Source: Climacium dendroides (lineage: Eukaryota > Streptophyta > Bryopsida > Hypnales > Climaciaceae). Taken from it: 64,000 nucleotides of DNA. Shown here in pieces: positions 47,724 to 60,322 of this stretch (its first letter is position 1; every line of letters begins with the position of its first letter). The stretch lies in NCBI GenBank assembly GCA_950106755.1, contig OX467083.1:28081029-28145028 (forward strand), given 5' to 3'. Below the pieces are notes generated by a model. The model had not been told where the DNA came from. It was given only the letters and a program-made list of their open reading frames with translations, and made no database searches. A program made the translations under genes and the position numbers.

Positions 47724-47913
47724 CCCCTAAATGTCCAAGGCCTTTTGTGAGTTTTAGGAATTTGCTCTAAATTGAACAAAAAGCCAACATAAATTGTGGA
47801 AAGTTCTTGAACTTTCCAAAAATATAAACTATTAAAAATAGCATCTTGGTTAGGTTTTATTTAACTTCAAAGTTTTGCAAACACCAAATTTTGGTGCCTT
47901 AGGTATTTAGGGG
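47724..47913. mobile_element. TTAA-flanked MITE, 190 bp (piggyBac-type)
   Basis: TTAA at 47720-47723 and 47914-47917. The left end is CCCCTAAATGTCCAAGGC and the complement of the right end is CCCCTAAATACCTAAGGC. No coding sequence. Confidence 0.82.
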
Positions 47914-48284
47914 TTAACTATCAATTTCTTGAAGACTAATAATAAGAATTGATTTAAGGTAAACTACCACCCCAATTCCAAACTCTTGGCAAGGATGAAT
48001 AAACAACTAAGGAGGATTGACCTCTTTATTGCCCCATCTAAGGGTTTAGGTAAAAATTGCTTCCTATTTTGTATTACATAAATTTGTATTTTTATGCCTC
48101 TCCTAGCTAATGTTGGACCTCTAATTGATGAGCATCTTAGATTGTGTAGAGACAGCATTGCAAATTACCATTGTTGGCAAGTTTGCTCATATCAATTATA
48201 AGCACAACCTTCATCAATTAGAAGTGAGAATTTTAATCTTAGTCTAGATGTATGTTGATTCGTTCCAAATACTCCATAGATTAA

Positions 48285-49246
48285 CCCCTAAAGGAGTAGA
48301 TCCATTCTAAAATAGTCAAACATCATAGTTGAGCTAAATTTTTCTTTTTAAATTGTATTCAAATATCAATCTTGTATGTTTATTACATAACACTATGAAT
48401 TCTTAATCATTATGAAAATTTTCACTTTATTTCATGAAAAATTGTCATAATTATAATTTTTGAGACTAAAAGTGAAAATAAATTTGTAAATATAGCAAAA
48501 ATAGTCCAACTAATTTGAAGAGGTGTAAGTAATTCAATTATTTTGTTTTATTTTTTACACCCAAAACATCCGAAACAATTACCTTCAAGTCAAATTTCAC
48601 TATCAAACTAAATATATTAGTGGAATTTCCGTATATCTTCCGTATCTATATTCCATATGGATATGTACATATTCCATATGTCCTTTTTCTATAAACTTGT
48701 CTATAAAATTCGAAATAAAGATATGTGTGGTAGTTTTAGATATTGAGTAATTTTTTAATATTTCCCTATTATACAATTGATATATATAGAAAAAATCTTG
48801 ATATTTTCATGTGTAAAAAAGTGAATTTTCTATTGATAATGATTTTTATAAATTTTGATTGAATCTTAAAATAATTATAATTTTTTAAAGAAAAAGGTGG
48901 AAATAAAATTATATCAATTAGAATATATATTAGAATAATTTTGTATTTTACCATAAATGAGGTTTAAGTTAAAAAATCTAATTTTTTTAAAAACATTATG
49001 AAAGAAGAAAATTTGAATGAAAAAAAACACGAGATGGTATAACATGGATTTTGACACTTGGATCTTGCAATTGCAATAATTCTTTCAATTTTTCAAAAAT
49101 TTCAAAAAATTTAATTGAAATAGAATTTAAACTTGTAAAGCATTAGTTTTTTTAGTTTAAAATACATACCAATAATAGATATTTGAAAGTTACAATCAAA
49201 GTTGACTAAGGTCCATCTATCTTTTGGATGCACAAACCTTAAGTGG
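48285..49246. mobile_element. Possible TTAA-flanked element, about 960 bp
   Basis: TTAA at 48281-48284 precedes CCCCTAAAGG, and TTAA at 49247-49250 follows an end whose complement is CCACTTAAGG. The ends match only over about 10 bp with mismatches. The interior is AT-rich with no gene, and pairing of these two ends is uncertain. Confidence 0.35.
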
Positions 49247-49351
49247 TTAAAAAAAATATCGACTCCAAGGCAAAAGTTTGTATACTAGTCATGCTTGAAT
49301 TACATCATAATGTTTAGTTGACTAATCAATGTAGTTGTGTCAAGTGCTTTA

Positions 49352-49679
49352 AGATAGGAGGTCCATAAATTGCCTACTTGAGAGCTAAAACTAAATTATG
49401 AGGAGGTGAAGCTTCTTGAAATATTTTTTAGTAAATTTTCCTTGAAAAACAAGTGAAATTGGCATATAAACCAAGTCATTCTATATTTTTTTTGGAGCTT
49501 TGTAGAATTAGTTATGAAATTTTGAAGTTGAAATGGCATAGGGCTCTAAAATCACCCTCCTCTTCAAATGTACATTGTTTGTACATTGCTCAAGGCTATG
49601 AAAAGCAACATGTACAAATAGTATATATTTGAGGAGGTGGGCGATTTTAGAGCATGTGCAGTTTTAGAAACTCCTACCT
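49352..49679. mobile_element. AGGTA-family element, degenerate ends, copy of the 58093-58420 type
   Basis: The interior aligns with 58093-58420 over almost its full length. Shared landmarks are GAAGCTTCTTGAAATA, TGAAATGGCATAGGGCTCT-like sequence, a GTACATTG...AAGCAACATGTA block and GTGGGCGATTTTAGAGC. The ends AGATAGGAGG and the complement of ACTCCTACCT are mutated and the TA flank is not clear on both sides. Confidence 0.65.
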
Positions 49680-49919
49680 ACTTGAGAAGGCAATGGTGCT
49701 AGTTTGTAAGCACGAAAATGTGAGCTTTGAGCATACATATAAGTAGATATATTACAAATATTGAAGGTGCTTATAATATCAATTACATTACAATCATGGA
49801 AAGTTTCTTGTAATATAGACACCTATAATATAGGTGTATAGTCTTTTAGGCTCATGGTGCTCATACTCCTAGGCTCACATAATAGCACCCCTCTTTAAGA
49901 AGGATAGGGAACTTATTAA

Positions 49920-50559
49920 TCCCTAAATGCCCGAGGTACCAAAATTTGATTTTGACAATACTTTGAAGTTAAATAAAATCTAATCAAATTTCTATTTTTA
50001 GTAGTTTATATTTCAAAATTTTGAATCTATTTTTAGCATCAAAAATCCAATTTTGAAAATGATTGATTATGATTTTTCTATTCAAGATTTTGTACAAATG
50101 TGTCCATTGCAATCTTGACTTTCCACAGTGTTGAGGTTTCTTAGAAATGAGCATCAAATATACTAGAACTTGGAGAAAAAATCACATTAGAAATTCATTT
50201 AAAAAAATTATAGAGTAGATTTTGTGAATCTATAAATTGTTTGGAATTATGCATGTTAGGCCCTTCATCCTTGGATTTTTTTTGCAACCAACTTTTTAGA
50301 TTTGACATGTCAATAGAGGATTAAAAGACTTCAAACCACTTTTGCAATTTTAACAAGCTCATGATCAAACATTATAGTCTTTCAATCTGTACATGATATT
50401 GTTGTATTTCCTTTTCCTATGTGATCTCTAACATGTCTAGTTTGAATGTGTATGGTTACAATTCAAAAACAATTTATACAATGTATCAAAATGTTGTCTT
50501 TTTGTTCGATTTAGAACAAATTCATAGAAGCTCAAAAAAATGCCTTGGGCATTTAGGGG
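49920..50559. mobile_element. TTAA-flanked non-autonomous element, 640 bp
   Basis: TTAA at 49916-49919 and 50560-50563. The left end TCCCTAAATGCCCGAGG pairs with the complement of the right end, CCCCTAAATGCCCAAGG, at 15 of 17 positions. The interior is AT-rich. The open frame at 50421-50651 overlaps the right end and has no recognisable feature. Confidence 0.8.
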
Positions 50560-50722
50560 TTAAGTTGTATCCCAGACTGCTGTCTAGATTTGAGCTCTCT
50601 AATGAGCTCGAAGAATGCAGTTTCAGAATGATGTGCTTGGTTCAAAAGTAAAACTTGGCAGTAACTTATGTTCAAAGACCTTGAGATTTCTGGCTCTCAG
50701 AAGTTTTCCATTTCATGATGTA

Positions 50723-51119
50723 AGGTAGTGTGGCCTTAAAGCAACCTGGTCCCCCTTTTTCAAAGGTTGCATGATAGAAATATTTTTAGATCATCTTTCA
50801 GAGAAAGAAAAATGGATGTGGAACGTCATACAAGTGGTTTCATATTTTTTGAATCATTTTTGAGTTATTTATGAATTTTCAAAAAACCCTGTTGTAGGCA
50901 CCTATTTGTGATCCTAGGTCTTCCAAAATCCGACCACTTGCAACTTCTAAAGTGATTTGAGTAAATGAAGGCCAATAATTGGCTCTTGCAATAAATAATG
51001 CTTTTCTCTCCATTCTCTCAATGGCTTGAGAGGTTCATTTAAGGACCACCTACTATCCATTTCATACCTAAATATAAGGGCAATTTGAAGAGGCCGCTCA
51101 CTTTTAGAGCAAACTACTT
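50723..51119. mobile_element. TA-flanked AGGTA-family element, 397 bp
   Basis: TA at 50721-50722 and 51120-51121. The left end is AGGTAGTGTGGCC and the right end CAAACTACTT is slightly mutated. It matches 52614-53003 in opposite orientation and 36330-36904 in the same orientation (GACCACTTGCAACTTCTAAA, GAGGTTCATTTAAGGACCAC). Confidence 0.75.
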
Positions 51120-51179
51120 TATCTAAAGTTAGTGACAATTTTATTGGGTATGGTGATTTGTAGGTTTCCATTATCAAAA

Positions 51180-51440
51180 CTAAGGTAGACAAACCTATTA
51201 CCATCCCGATTTGAAATCTGAGTATCTTGGGGTCAATTTCAAGAGGGTCACATTATTTAGAGGTGTGCACTTGTTTCATGGATCAAACTTAAGTGGAATT
51301 ATAATTTTTTTTGATTAAAATTGTAATTTCTGTAAATTTGTGAAGTGGCCTGCCTTGAAATTACAAAACCACTTGTAAAGTGGGGTCAATAATGTCCCCT
51401 AAACAACCCATTACTGCCTTAACATGTATTGGCACTTGAG
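51180..51440. repeat. Dispersed repeat, copy related to 2380-2665
   Basis: It shares AAGTGGAATTATAATTTTTT, a CCTTGAAATTA block and a CAACCCA end with the copy near the start of the window, in the same orientation. A related AAGGTAGGCAAACCC start recurs at about 52436. Confidence 0.5.
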
Positions 51441-52613
51441 TTCCCACCAATGAAGGATTGACATGTTATCCCTTTTGTCATTAATGCACTAAATTGTTAA
51501 AAAAAATGAATTGATTTGGATGTTGCAGTGAGTGGAATGGGGGTTAAAACTAGGGAAATGGAATCGGGTAGTGAATGGTGATGGGCTGGTTTCCTTGTTT
51601 GTCATCAGTCCCCCCATTGTGAACTACTTGTGGCTGTGACATCGTTGCCATCTCTCTCCATTCTCTAGCATTCCCTAAAGGTGCTGCAATTTCCTCATCA
51701 TTAGGGGAGTATCAATGTCTCCCAATAGGGTCCGTAAAAAAATTGGAATTTTTTTTCGTATACTAGTCTAGTTTGTATGGCTAAAATTTCATATCAATTC
51801 AAAAAGTTATGAGTGACTAAAAAGCATTTTAGTAGAAGGTGGTTTAGCCTTGTATGTATTTTTTACAACTTTTCTTGCTATTTTTTGACATTTCAAAGCC
51901 ATTTCGCACTCACAATGAGTCAATTGAATGATATTTTCTTTCACCAATGTGTTTGTATGTTGGATTTTGAATCACTTAATAGCTTAAAGTTTTTTCATTT
52001 GAGTAGGTTTAGAAATTGTTCACCTCCAAATGTGTTGCTAGGAAACTTTTAGCATCCTTTTCAACACTAAAACATTATAATCTTGCAATCTATGTGACCA
52101 AATGACTCCAAATTTGATTCTTGTCATCTATAACACGTACACTACAAGATTGTATGGTTGAGATTTCTATACCTTAATGACATTTAGATCTGTAACACTT
52201 CAAAAGCAACAATGTTTTCTGAATCCCAAAAGGCCTTGGATTTTCAAGGGTTAAGGTATGAACTTGTGTGCTTTAAGCCATTACCACAATCAAAATAAAA
52301 GTGAAAGTAATTTTCTAATTTTTTTTATTCATAAATACTTTGAATCAAAAACTCCAAACACAGTAAGGTACATTCTAATAACTTAACTGTTCATGTAATT
52401 GCAATAGGAATGTGATATTGGTCTCAGGCATGCTAAGGTAGGCAAACCCAATTCCAACCGGTCCCTAATCCCACACCCTATAACAAGACTTCTCAATGTG
52501 CCTCGGCAATGTGTAGTAGGGTACTATATGTCGTGTCCTAAATGTGTTGGGTGTTGATGAGGACAAGTGGGCATTGATTTCAAAGTTTGAAGGGCTTGAT
52601 TTAAGGTAGTTTG
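51441..52613. other. Intergenic, no gene seen
   Basis: A CAAGGGTTAA end at about 52248-52257 looks like the right end of a TTAA element, but no left partner with TTAA was found. Confidence 0.35.
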
Positions 52614-53003
52614 CTTTGAAAGCGAATGATCTCTTCAAATCGCCCCTACATTTAGGTTTGAAATGGATAGTAGGTGGTCCTTAAATGGACCTCTCAAGCC
52701 ATTGAGAAAATGGAGAGAAAAGTAGAGCCAATTGTTGGCCTTCATTTACTTAAATCACTTTAGAAGTTGCAAGTGGTCGGATTTTGGAAGACCTAAGGTC
52801 ACAAATAGGTGCCTACAACTTATGAATTTTTTTGGAAATTCATAAGTAATTCAAAAATGCTTCAAAAAATATGAAACCACTCGTGTGACATTCCACATCC
52901 ATTTTTCTTTTTATGAAAAATGATCCAAAAACATTTCTATTCATGGAAACCTTTTAAAAAGGGGGACCAGCCCTTAATTGGTCGTTTTTAGAGCATATTA
53001 CCT
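52614..53003. mobile_element. TA-flanked AGGTA-family element, 390 bp, reverse orientation
   Basis: TA at 52612-52613 and 53004-53005. The left end AGGTAGTTTGCTTTGAAAG corresponds to the complement of the right part of 50723-51119. The right end ATATTACCT is diverged. The interior matches in reverse, for example TGGTCCTTAAATGGACCTCT. Confidence 0.75.
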
Positions 53004-53005
53004 TA

Positions 53006-54278
53006 GGTGTCTTCATTGCAACTTTCTCAACAAAGGTGCTTGACGATGGAAATGAATTGTTCTTGTATGCTTGAAATTTGGGGCTCCAAGGCTATAGAGT
53101 AGGCGATCCATTTCCACCACCACCCCCTTTCCCAACTTATAAACTGTCATGTTTTTGTGAGTTGTGGCGTAGTTCAAGGAATAGTTGTGGTGCATTATGA
53201 TTGGCTACAAGGCTATCAATATTGCAACCAGTCCTAGGTCGATTCTACAATTAGCCTGTTGTTAGAAATAGAGAGGTCTATATAATCATTATAGGTTTTA
53301 ATAAAATCTTCTATTAAAAAATTCATAATAATTACATTTCGTGTAATAAAATTTTGAAAAATATGCAATCCTTCCAAACTCTATTTCTATGCATGGGAAA
53401 AATTCTGCACACAAAAAATTGTGCTCCAAATATGTGTAATTGCTTAAGTGGTTGGAAATGGGTCGTTTGCTCTATTTGAAGTATTGGCTGGAAGTCAGGC
53501 AGTGACGACAGTGTCGTCATTAGCGTCTTACAGGGGGCGGGATAGGGTGCATTATTGATGGTATTTCATTACACCAACAGTCAACCAAGTGTTTTGAAAG
53601 TGTGCACCACAGGGTCAAAATGAAACAGCCATCATATTGGTCTACAAGCGATTTTAGGAACATACAACTTCTACCTTTGACCTTCAATCAATCATTTTCC
53701 ATGGTATCATTGAAAAAAATTGGCATCCTTGCACTGGTGTCACTGCCTAATTGTTTGATTGTTTCCTTTGATTTCTTGGATTCATCTACATACCCAATAC
53801 GCTTAAACAGACAGGTATGGGTTTGCCTTCAACCTGAGTTGCATTCCTCATCAGAGCAGCGACATCCAAACTGACAACAACATGCGATTGACAGAGTATA
53901 TTTTTTTTGTCATCCTCCTGATCCAGAGATGAAACCCTAACAATACCAAGGAGCAATGTTTTTTTACTGTAGAATTTGTGTTCCTGGCAGCATGCCATTG
54001 CATTATATTTGGAGGGACATCAGGGTATTTGTTTCTTTCTGTCAGAATTGGTGTTTAAACACCAGAGGACCAAAAAAAAAAAAAAAACTGCTACCAACCA
54101 AACTCATTCTTGACAATTTGGTTTGCAGCACTCATACAGTAAGCTTATGTGCTACTTTGTTCAAACACACGAGTGACTCTTAGTCAATTTGCCTGAAGCA
54201 AGAAGAAGAGTAGCTTTGGTCATGGACCATAGTGAATGAAGAGTTTGTTGGGGATAGTTCTACTATCCAAGTCATGTA
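53006..54278. other. Intergenic, no gene recognised
   Basis: Frames at 53602-53874 and 53786-53998 overlap on opposite strands and show no known motif. The part at about 53955-54060 is a copy of 56810-56920 (TGCATTATATTTGGAGGGAC in both). Confidence 0.4.
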
Positions 54279-54735
54279 AGGTAAAACAGCCCATTGCGGT
54301 CACCTAGGAAATGACCCCATTGTGATTTTTTTCAGTATGTGAGATGTGGGTCATGATGCATGTCTTACATGATAGAAATGGAGTGAACAGTGACCTCATT
54401 AGGAAATTGTAACTTTTCAGTGTGAAATTCATTGTAAAAATTGATTTTTTTAGGCCTTCCATGATAGAAAAATATTGTGATTGTATTAGGTAATAAGATG
54501 AGCATTATGGATTCAGATTTTGTTGGTTATGGAGTAGTCTACAGACTCTTTGGGGCCATGATGCACTGAACATTTCAAAAATTCCAAGCAAATTCATACT
54601 TTGTCAAAAAAAAATATAATTTCAATTGTACTTGCTGTTTCTCACACTTGTATTAATGTGGGAAAATAATTGAAAAATTTTAGCAACAAGATAATGTCAA
54701 ATTCCTCATTCTAATCACAATGGGCTATTTTACCT
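54279..54735. mobile_element. AGGTA-family element, 457 bp (uninterrupted copy of 58018-58806)
   Basis: The left end AGGTAAAACAGCCCATTG and the complement of the right end, AGGTAAAATAGCCCATTG, are inverted. TA is present on the left (54277-54278); the right flank is TC, probably mutated. The whole length aligns with 58018-58806 apart from the insertion there. Confidence 0.78.
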
Positions 54736-54739
54736 TCAC

Positions 54740-57238
54740 TGGAAGAAAACTATGTTGCCCATGTGTTTAAACTGCGTTGGGAACAAGCAAACCATGTCAT
54801 ATGGATTTTGTTGAGAACCTCGTTTCCAACGCAGAATTTTAGCGTTGTAGATGAGACCTATTTTTGAATCGATATGTATTTAAAATCACTCCTTCAAAAA
54901 TAGGTATATATTGATTCAAAAATAGGTACATATTGATTCAAAAAATGTTTACAGTATGAGTATCTCATCATATGGCACCTTTAGGTATTTGGTGCATTTG
55001 GGTGTTTCTACCTTAATATTCACCAAACTTGTAAATAATTTTATTGTCAAATCAATATAAGTACATTTGATTTGAAGATTTACTTATGATATAATTAATT
55101 TTCTTGATATTTCAATTTAGGTATGATTGGCTAAAACTATGAAGTCATCAATATGGCATAATATTAATATTCAATTTCTTATTATATGTGTTCAAAGTTC
55201 TAAAATTTTCAACATGTGTTTTGAGGAGACCAAGTTTAGACTATTGGTAGATTACTTTATTTTATTTCTAAAATATATTCTAGCATAAGCATTAAGTTAT
55301 CATTAAAAATTTGTCATTTAATTATAATTTAAATTTAAAAATACAAGAATATAATATTTTAAAAGTGATGCAATGTCAATTGGTCTCTATTTTGTACCTA
55401 GTTTACTTCTTATTTGGATTGTATCCAAAAAAATTCAATTTGTATTTTTATAGAAGAAGTAATGTATATGCAATCTAATCACTTTAGATTGTCTAATCAT
55501 ATCAATTTGAATTTTAGGCCCTGCCCTTGCAAAAAGGTGGAAATTTGAAAAAAGGTTCATAAAATTTAAATTTCTTTATAAATTGAAAATATTGTAGGGA
55601 TTGATATGTTTCAATTTCAAGATACATCCAAGATACAGTCATAGATTTGTTTCCAATAAATTTTAAAGATGTAATCCCAAAAAATCACCTAAAATACAAT
55701 TTGTGTTTTTAGCATTTGAAAATTTCTATGTATAGTCAAAATTTTAGTTTCAATTTATTTGTGAAAAAGGCATAAGATTCAAATATAAAATATGAGTAGT
55801 TTCTCCAAGTAGTAAATTTTCCAAAACTAGACAAATACATGACAATTTGCACTATTTTCCTTATAATTTTTAATTTTCTCTTACTAATCTTAGTTTTGAA
55901 AAAAAAATATAAAAACAATGCAATCTAGTTTGTATTGATGGAAGAAAGAATCGAAAAAAAAACATTGTGTCCGAGAGCGTCGTCTAAAGTTGGACAACAA
56001 CAATAAATGAAGTGGTTGATTGGAAATTTATGGTTTAATAATAAAAGTCAAGGTTTTTTAAATTTCTTTTTTCTAGACCTTCAATTCAATTTTATAACAT
56101 ATAAATAAATAAATAAAATCCTTTAATGCAAACATTTTAAGTTAAGAAGATTAAAAGTCATATACCATTGTGCATAGAAAATGTTTCTTATCACTTTAAA
56201 AGTTGGTATTAGTATCTTTCAAGGTTTTTGAATTTTCTTCACCACTTTATCTTAATATTTTATTATAAAATTATAAGATCCCATGGTTGGATAGGAATAT
56301 ATATTTATAAAGATATAAGCAAAAAGATGCCAAATTTCAAGAAAATATTCAAGTGCTAAGGAACTAAGAGCATCGCCACCAACTCTCAACAACGCCACTC
56401 TAGACTTACCGCTCCTATCCAAACAAAAACAACGCCTCACCAACACCTTGTCATAGTATAAGTTGTACCATTCATCCCATCACTCCCACATTTACTCTGC
56501 AAACAAAGGACCTTTGTAACAAACAATTTTATACTCACTCCAACTTAGTCAACTTTGACTGTGGCCTTAGCAGAACGCTAAATCCATCCCACTTTGTCAA
56601 ACAAGAAAAATGAATATATAGGAAATTTTTTATTTGCCAAACATGAAAAAATTTGCAAATTTTGAATTAATATTTACAATGAGAGAGCCCAAATTAGCTA
56701 GGGGAGGTCAAGTACATATCCAGAACACAACACAAAATAGGGGTTGAGATTTTACTTTTACCTTAGAGAACCTGCATTTTCACCCTGTTGGTACCATTTC
56801 ATGGCAACGTTTTTTTTTACTGTAGATCTTGTGTTTGTGGCAGCATGCCTTTGCATTATATTTGGAGGGACATCAGAGTATTCATTTCTTTATGTTAGAA
56901 CTGGTGACATATTGCAAAAAAAAAACCTCTGCTTTGTGGGATGCATTTCGCTTCCTGCATGGCCTTGGTAGAAGACGTGGAGGGTAACTTAGTGAGAGGT
57001 TTGAGAAGAATGGGAAGAACTTTAACAAGGACTTTAAGTTAATAGGTGGGTGGTATCATATGGAGCATGAGGTCTTGAGTGCACCCAGTCCTGTCAGGCA
57101 GTCCAGAGTCAATAAGAATAACCAAATCAGTATGCAAAACTTCAGAATGGCCAGAATGGCCAGAAGTAGAATTCTGTAGCCTCAACTAAAATTTTGAAGC
57201 TGCTAAAGTAGAATTGAGCCCACGGAGGTCACTCAGGA
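54740..57238. other. Intergenic, AT-rich, no gene seen
   Basis: 2.5 kb without a supported gene. About 56810-56920 is a dispersed copy of 53955-54060. Near 54895-54945 the phrase AAAATAGGTA(T/C)ATATTGATT is locally duplicated. Confidence 0.4.
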
Positions 57239-57871
57239 CACTAAGGTAGGTGGCTCTTAATCCGACCCTTTAAGAGCTGATTGCATTTTTGGGACAGCTA
57301 AACATCTCAAAACAATTTTCAGTGAATTTCGGTAGGAAGAAAAAAGGAATAGGCATCTAATCCAAGTCGTTTCATATTTTTTGGACCTTTGTGGAATTAG
57401 TTACAAATTTTTGAAGTTGAAACGCCGTGGTTTCTAAAATCACTCCCCTTCTGAAATGTACACAGTTAATACATTTCAGAAGTAAAATGTACTAGATCGG
57501 TTTTAGAACCAGATCGGTTTAAGAGCCACCTACCTTAATGATGATAAATAGTGTTATGTTGTGATTAGTGTTACTTCGACTTTTACCCCGGTCACTCTAA
57601 ACTTCAATTAGTTGGCATTTAGTGTTGTATTCACTTTTCTGAATAGTAACTTTTTTGAGCATGTAATAGGTTTCTTGGGTTCATATGTTTTTTTTGCATT
57701 TTGATGAAATAGTTAGGTAACACTAAATATAAACTTGTAAAAAATTTATACCCAATAGTTGACAAATAGTGTTTATGTTGACATTTAGTGTTGGTAACAT
57801 TAACTAGATTGTTGACAATTAGTGTTATGCTTCGTGATTAGTGTTGCCAATACTATTTATCATCATTAGTG
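57239..57871. mobile_element. CACTA-ended MITE, split at its first five bases by a TA-flanked element
   Basis: The right end, read inwards, is CACTAATGATGATAAATAGT. The left end is CACTA at 57239-57243, then an AGGTA element, then TA + ATGATGATAAATAGT from 57536. Taking out 57244-57535 with one TA gives 20 bases identical to the right end. Subterminal TTAGTGTT motifs recur inside (57565, 57620, 57788 and 57822). Without the insertion the element is about 339 bp. The outer 3-bp flanks (GGA and TAG) do not match. Confidence 0.75.
57244..57535. mobile_element. TA-flanked AGGTA-family MITE, 292 bp
   Basis: Ends AGGTAGGTGGCTCTTAA and the complement AGGTAGGTGGCTCTTAA match over 17 bp. TA duplications are at 57242-57243 and 57536-57537. 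The interior resembles 58093-58420 and 49352-49679 (CATCTAATCCAAGTCGTTTC). Confidence 0.85.
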
Positions 57872-58017
57872 TAGCTTGACAATGTGGAGAAAGGGTCAAA
57901 GCCCGGAGCAGACAACTGGAGCTTTTGGTTCTCACACATGTGGCTGTGATACTAATAAAGTGATCAAAACTTCCAATGCCAATGAGTTTCATTCTAGCTT
58001 AGCTTCAAAACATATTA

Positions 58018-58806
58018 AGGTAAAACAACCCATTGTGGTCAAATGTCCCATTGCAGTCGCCTAGGAAATGACCCATTGTGGTTTTTTTATTAAGGTAACA
58101 GATCCAAAAATCACCCACCTAAGAGCTGAAACTGAATTTTGAGGATGAGAAGCTTCTTGAAATAATTTTTGGTAAATTTTCCTTGAGAGACAAGTGGAAT
58201 TGGCATCTAACCCAAGTCGTTTCATATTTTCTGGAGCTTTATGGAATTAGTTTTAAAATTTTGAAGTTGAAATGGCATAGGGCTCTAAAATCGCCCACCT
58301 CCTCAAATGTACACAATTTGTACATTGTTAAAGGCTATGAGAAAGCAACATGTATACATACTGTACATTTTGAGGATGTGGGCGATTTTAGAGCTTGTGC
58401 GATTTTAGAGCTTGTTACCTTTTGTGAGATGTGGGCCACAATGTATGTCTTACATGACAACAATGGAATGAACACTGACTTCATTAGCAACTTTTGATTT
58501 TTCACTATGAAGTTCATTGTAAAAATTGACTTTTTTGGCCTTCCATAATAGAAAAATATTTTGACTGCATTAGGTAGTGAGTTGAGCATTACAGATTCAG
58601 ATTTTGTAGGTTTTAAGGTAGTCTACAAACTCTTTTGGGTTGAACGCTTCAGAAATTCCTAGCAAATTCATACTTTGTCAAAAAAATATAATTTCAATTG
58701 CACTTGCTGTTTCTCACACTTATACTATTGTGGGAAAAAATTGAAAAATTCCAACAACAAGATGATGTCAAACTCCTCATTCTGACCACAATGGGCTGTT
58801 CTACCT
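58018..58806. mobile_element. AGGTA-family element, 789 bp including a nested member
   Basis: TA at 58016-58017 and 58807-58808. Ends AGGTAAAACAACCCATTGTG and the complement AGGTAGAACAGCCCATTGTG. Its sequence matches 54279-54735 on both sides of an insertion at 58093-58420; without that insertion it is 461 bp against 457 bp in the other copy. Confidence 0.85.
58093..58420. mobile_element. AGGTA-family MITE nested in 58018-58806
   Basis: It begins AGGTAACAGATCC after TA (58091-58092) and ends GTTACCT followed by TT. Both ends carry the family terminus AGGTAACA. The interior aligns with 49352-49679. An internal inverted pair, TAGGGCTCTAAAATCGCCCA and GGGCGATTTTAGAGC, suggests a hairpin. Confidence 0.8.
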
Positions 58807-58808
58807 TA

Positions 58809-60322
58809 GTATGCCCTATGTTGCTGCCACAATCAAAAGAAAACTTAATAGTTTCTAATTTTTAACTCATAAAAACTTTGAAATTCAATAACTTTCACAC
58901 CTTAGATCCAAATGCCTCAAAACTAAACCTATGCACCCCTCCTCGTTGAGGGCTTTTCAACAAAACTAAGCATGCGACTAGGAGACTTGTAGTTGAGGAG
59001 ATCTCACCATAACAAACAAACAAATAAGACTTTTTTGGGACATCCCTGATCTTCAAGGCACCACCATGATTCTAGTCTAATTTTTTATACTTCCCTTTGT
59101 TCTTAGAAACTTAATGCACAACATTCACTTTGTGTGATGAGATAATTTACTCAAGAGCTCAATACATAGTAAGATGTTTTAGATAAAATTAACTTCCTTA
59201 CCATTAACAGTATGTTGATTGACAAAGCAGATAGACATATTGTATACAGTACTTTATATACAATCCATAATTTCAATTTTATAGAGACAGATCACACAAG
59301 TCACAACTATTTGAGCATCTTTAGTTCAATTATCATATTTTACATAAATCTTGTATCAAGCCTTGTCATAGCATACCAAACTTCCAACAATATTGATAAT
59401 ATTATAAACAATGTATTAAATGGAATCCAAAGAGTTTTATGTCAAAGATATCAAGCTTATTACTGTCCAAGCATTGACAAATCAAATCAATATCAATTCT
59501 TTACTCCTAAAAGTAAACATAAATTTAGGGTAAGAAATAACTTCACATCATGTATAGATAGTTGTCACTAGAATACAATCAAAATTACACATGTAAATCA
59601 AATTTTAATACAAGGCTAAAACCACAACTGAACCTGAAGACCAGTTGAACATTGCATTGCCCTTTGTGAGGGATCCATTGCAATTTGAGAGTAACCAACA
59701 ACAAAATAAGAAACACTTTGTTGTTGGTATACGAGAGTTTGCTACAAACTCAAAACTCTACAATTTAGTAAGCAAGGTCAAATTAGAAAAAGGAGGGATA
59801 CAAGAGCTTTTCAACTGACATTCTCCCTGTTGAACGTTAAGGCAAAGCTATAATATGTTAGGGTTTGTTGTATAGGCATGCAACCTTGGAAGGTCTGTAG
59901 CCGTCTAAAGTGCATCAAAACATTAAATCATAGCCCTCCTAATAAAGCAATAGTAATTAACTAAGGGTGCCATAAACACTAGGGCTATAATTCCAAAGCC
60001 GACCAAATCTAAGAAGCTAATTAAACATGTGATATGGCTATGGTGGTAGTTAGCTAGTCCAAATCAAATGTACTTTATGCATGAAGTACATTATATTTCT
60101 TGCATATTGTTTTATATCCCTTTCAAATTATAGAACTAGTAGATATTTGCATATCTAAAGTACCATTAGGCCACAATGTCAATTTAAATATTTTCTATGA
60201 AGCATGGAATTCCAAAAGACTTCTTCTAATTTTTCTTTTAACTAAGCCTTGGCCTAGGATTTGAAATCTAGAAAAACAAACAAACAAACAAACAAACAAA
60301 CAACAATCTTAATGGATGGATA
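58809..60322. other. Intergenic, AT-rich, no gene seen
   Basis: The 119-codon frame at 59212-59571 has a low-complexity Asn/Ile/Ser/Tyr composition as expected by chance in AT-rich DNA. An (AAAC)n microsatellite lies at about 60270-60303. Confidence 0.4.

Noticed and set aside
52240..52260. Right end of another TTAA element (CAAGGGTTAA)
   Set aside because: No matching left end with TTAA was found upstream.
59212..59571. 119-codon open frame
   Set aside because: AT-rich DNA, low-complexity Asn/Ile/Ser/Tyr composition, no recognisable motif and no splice context.
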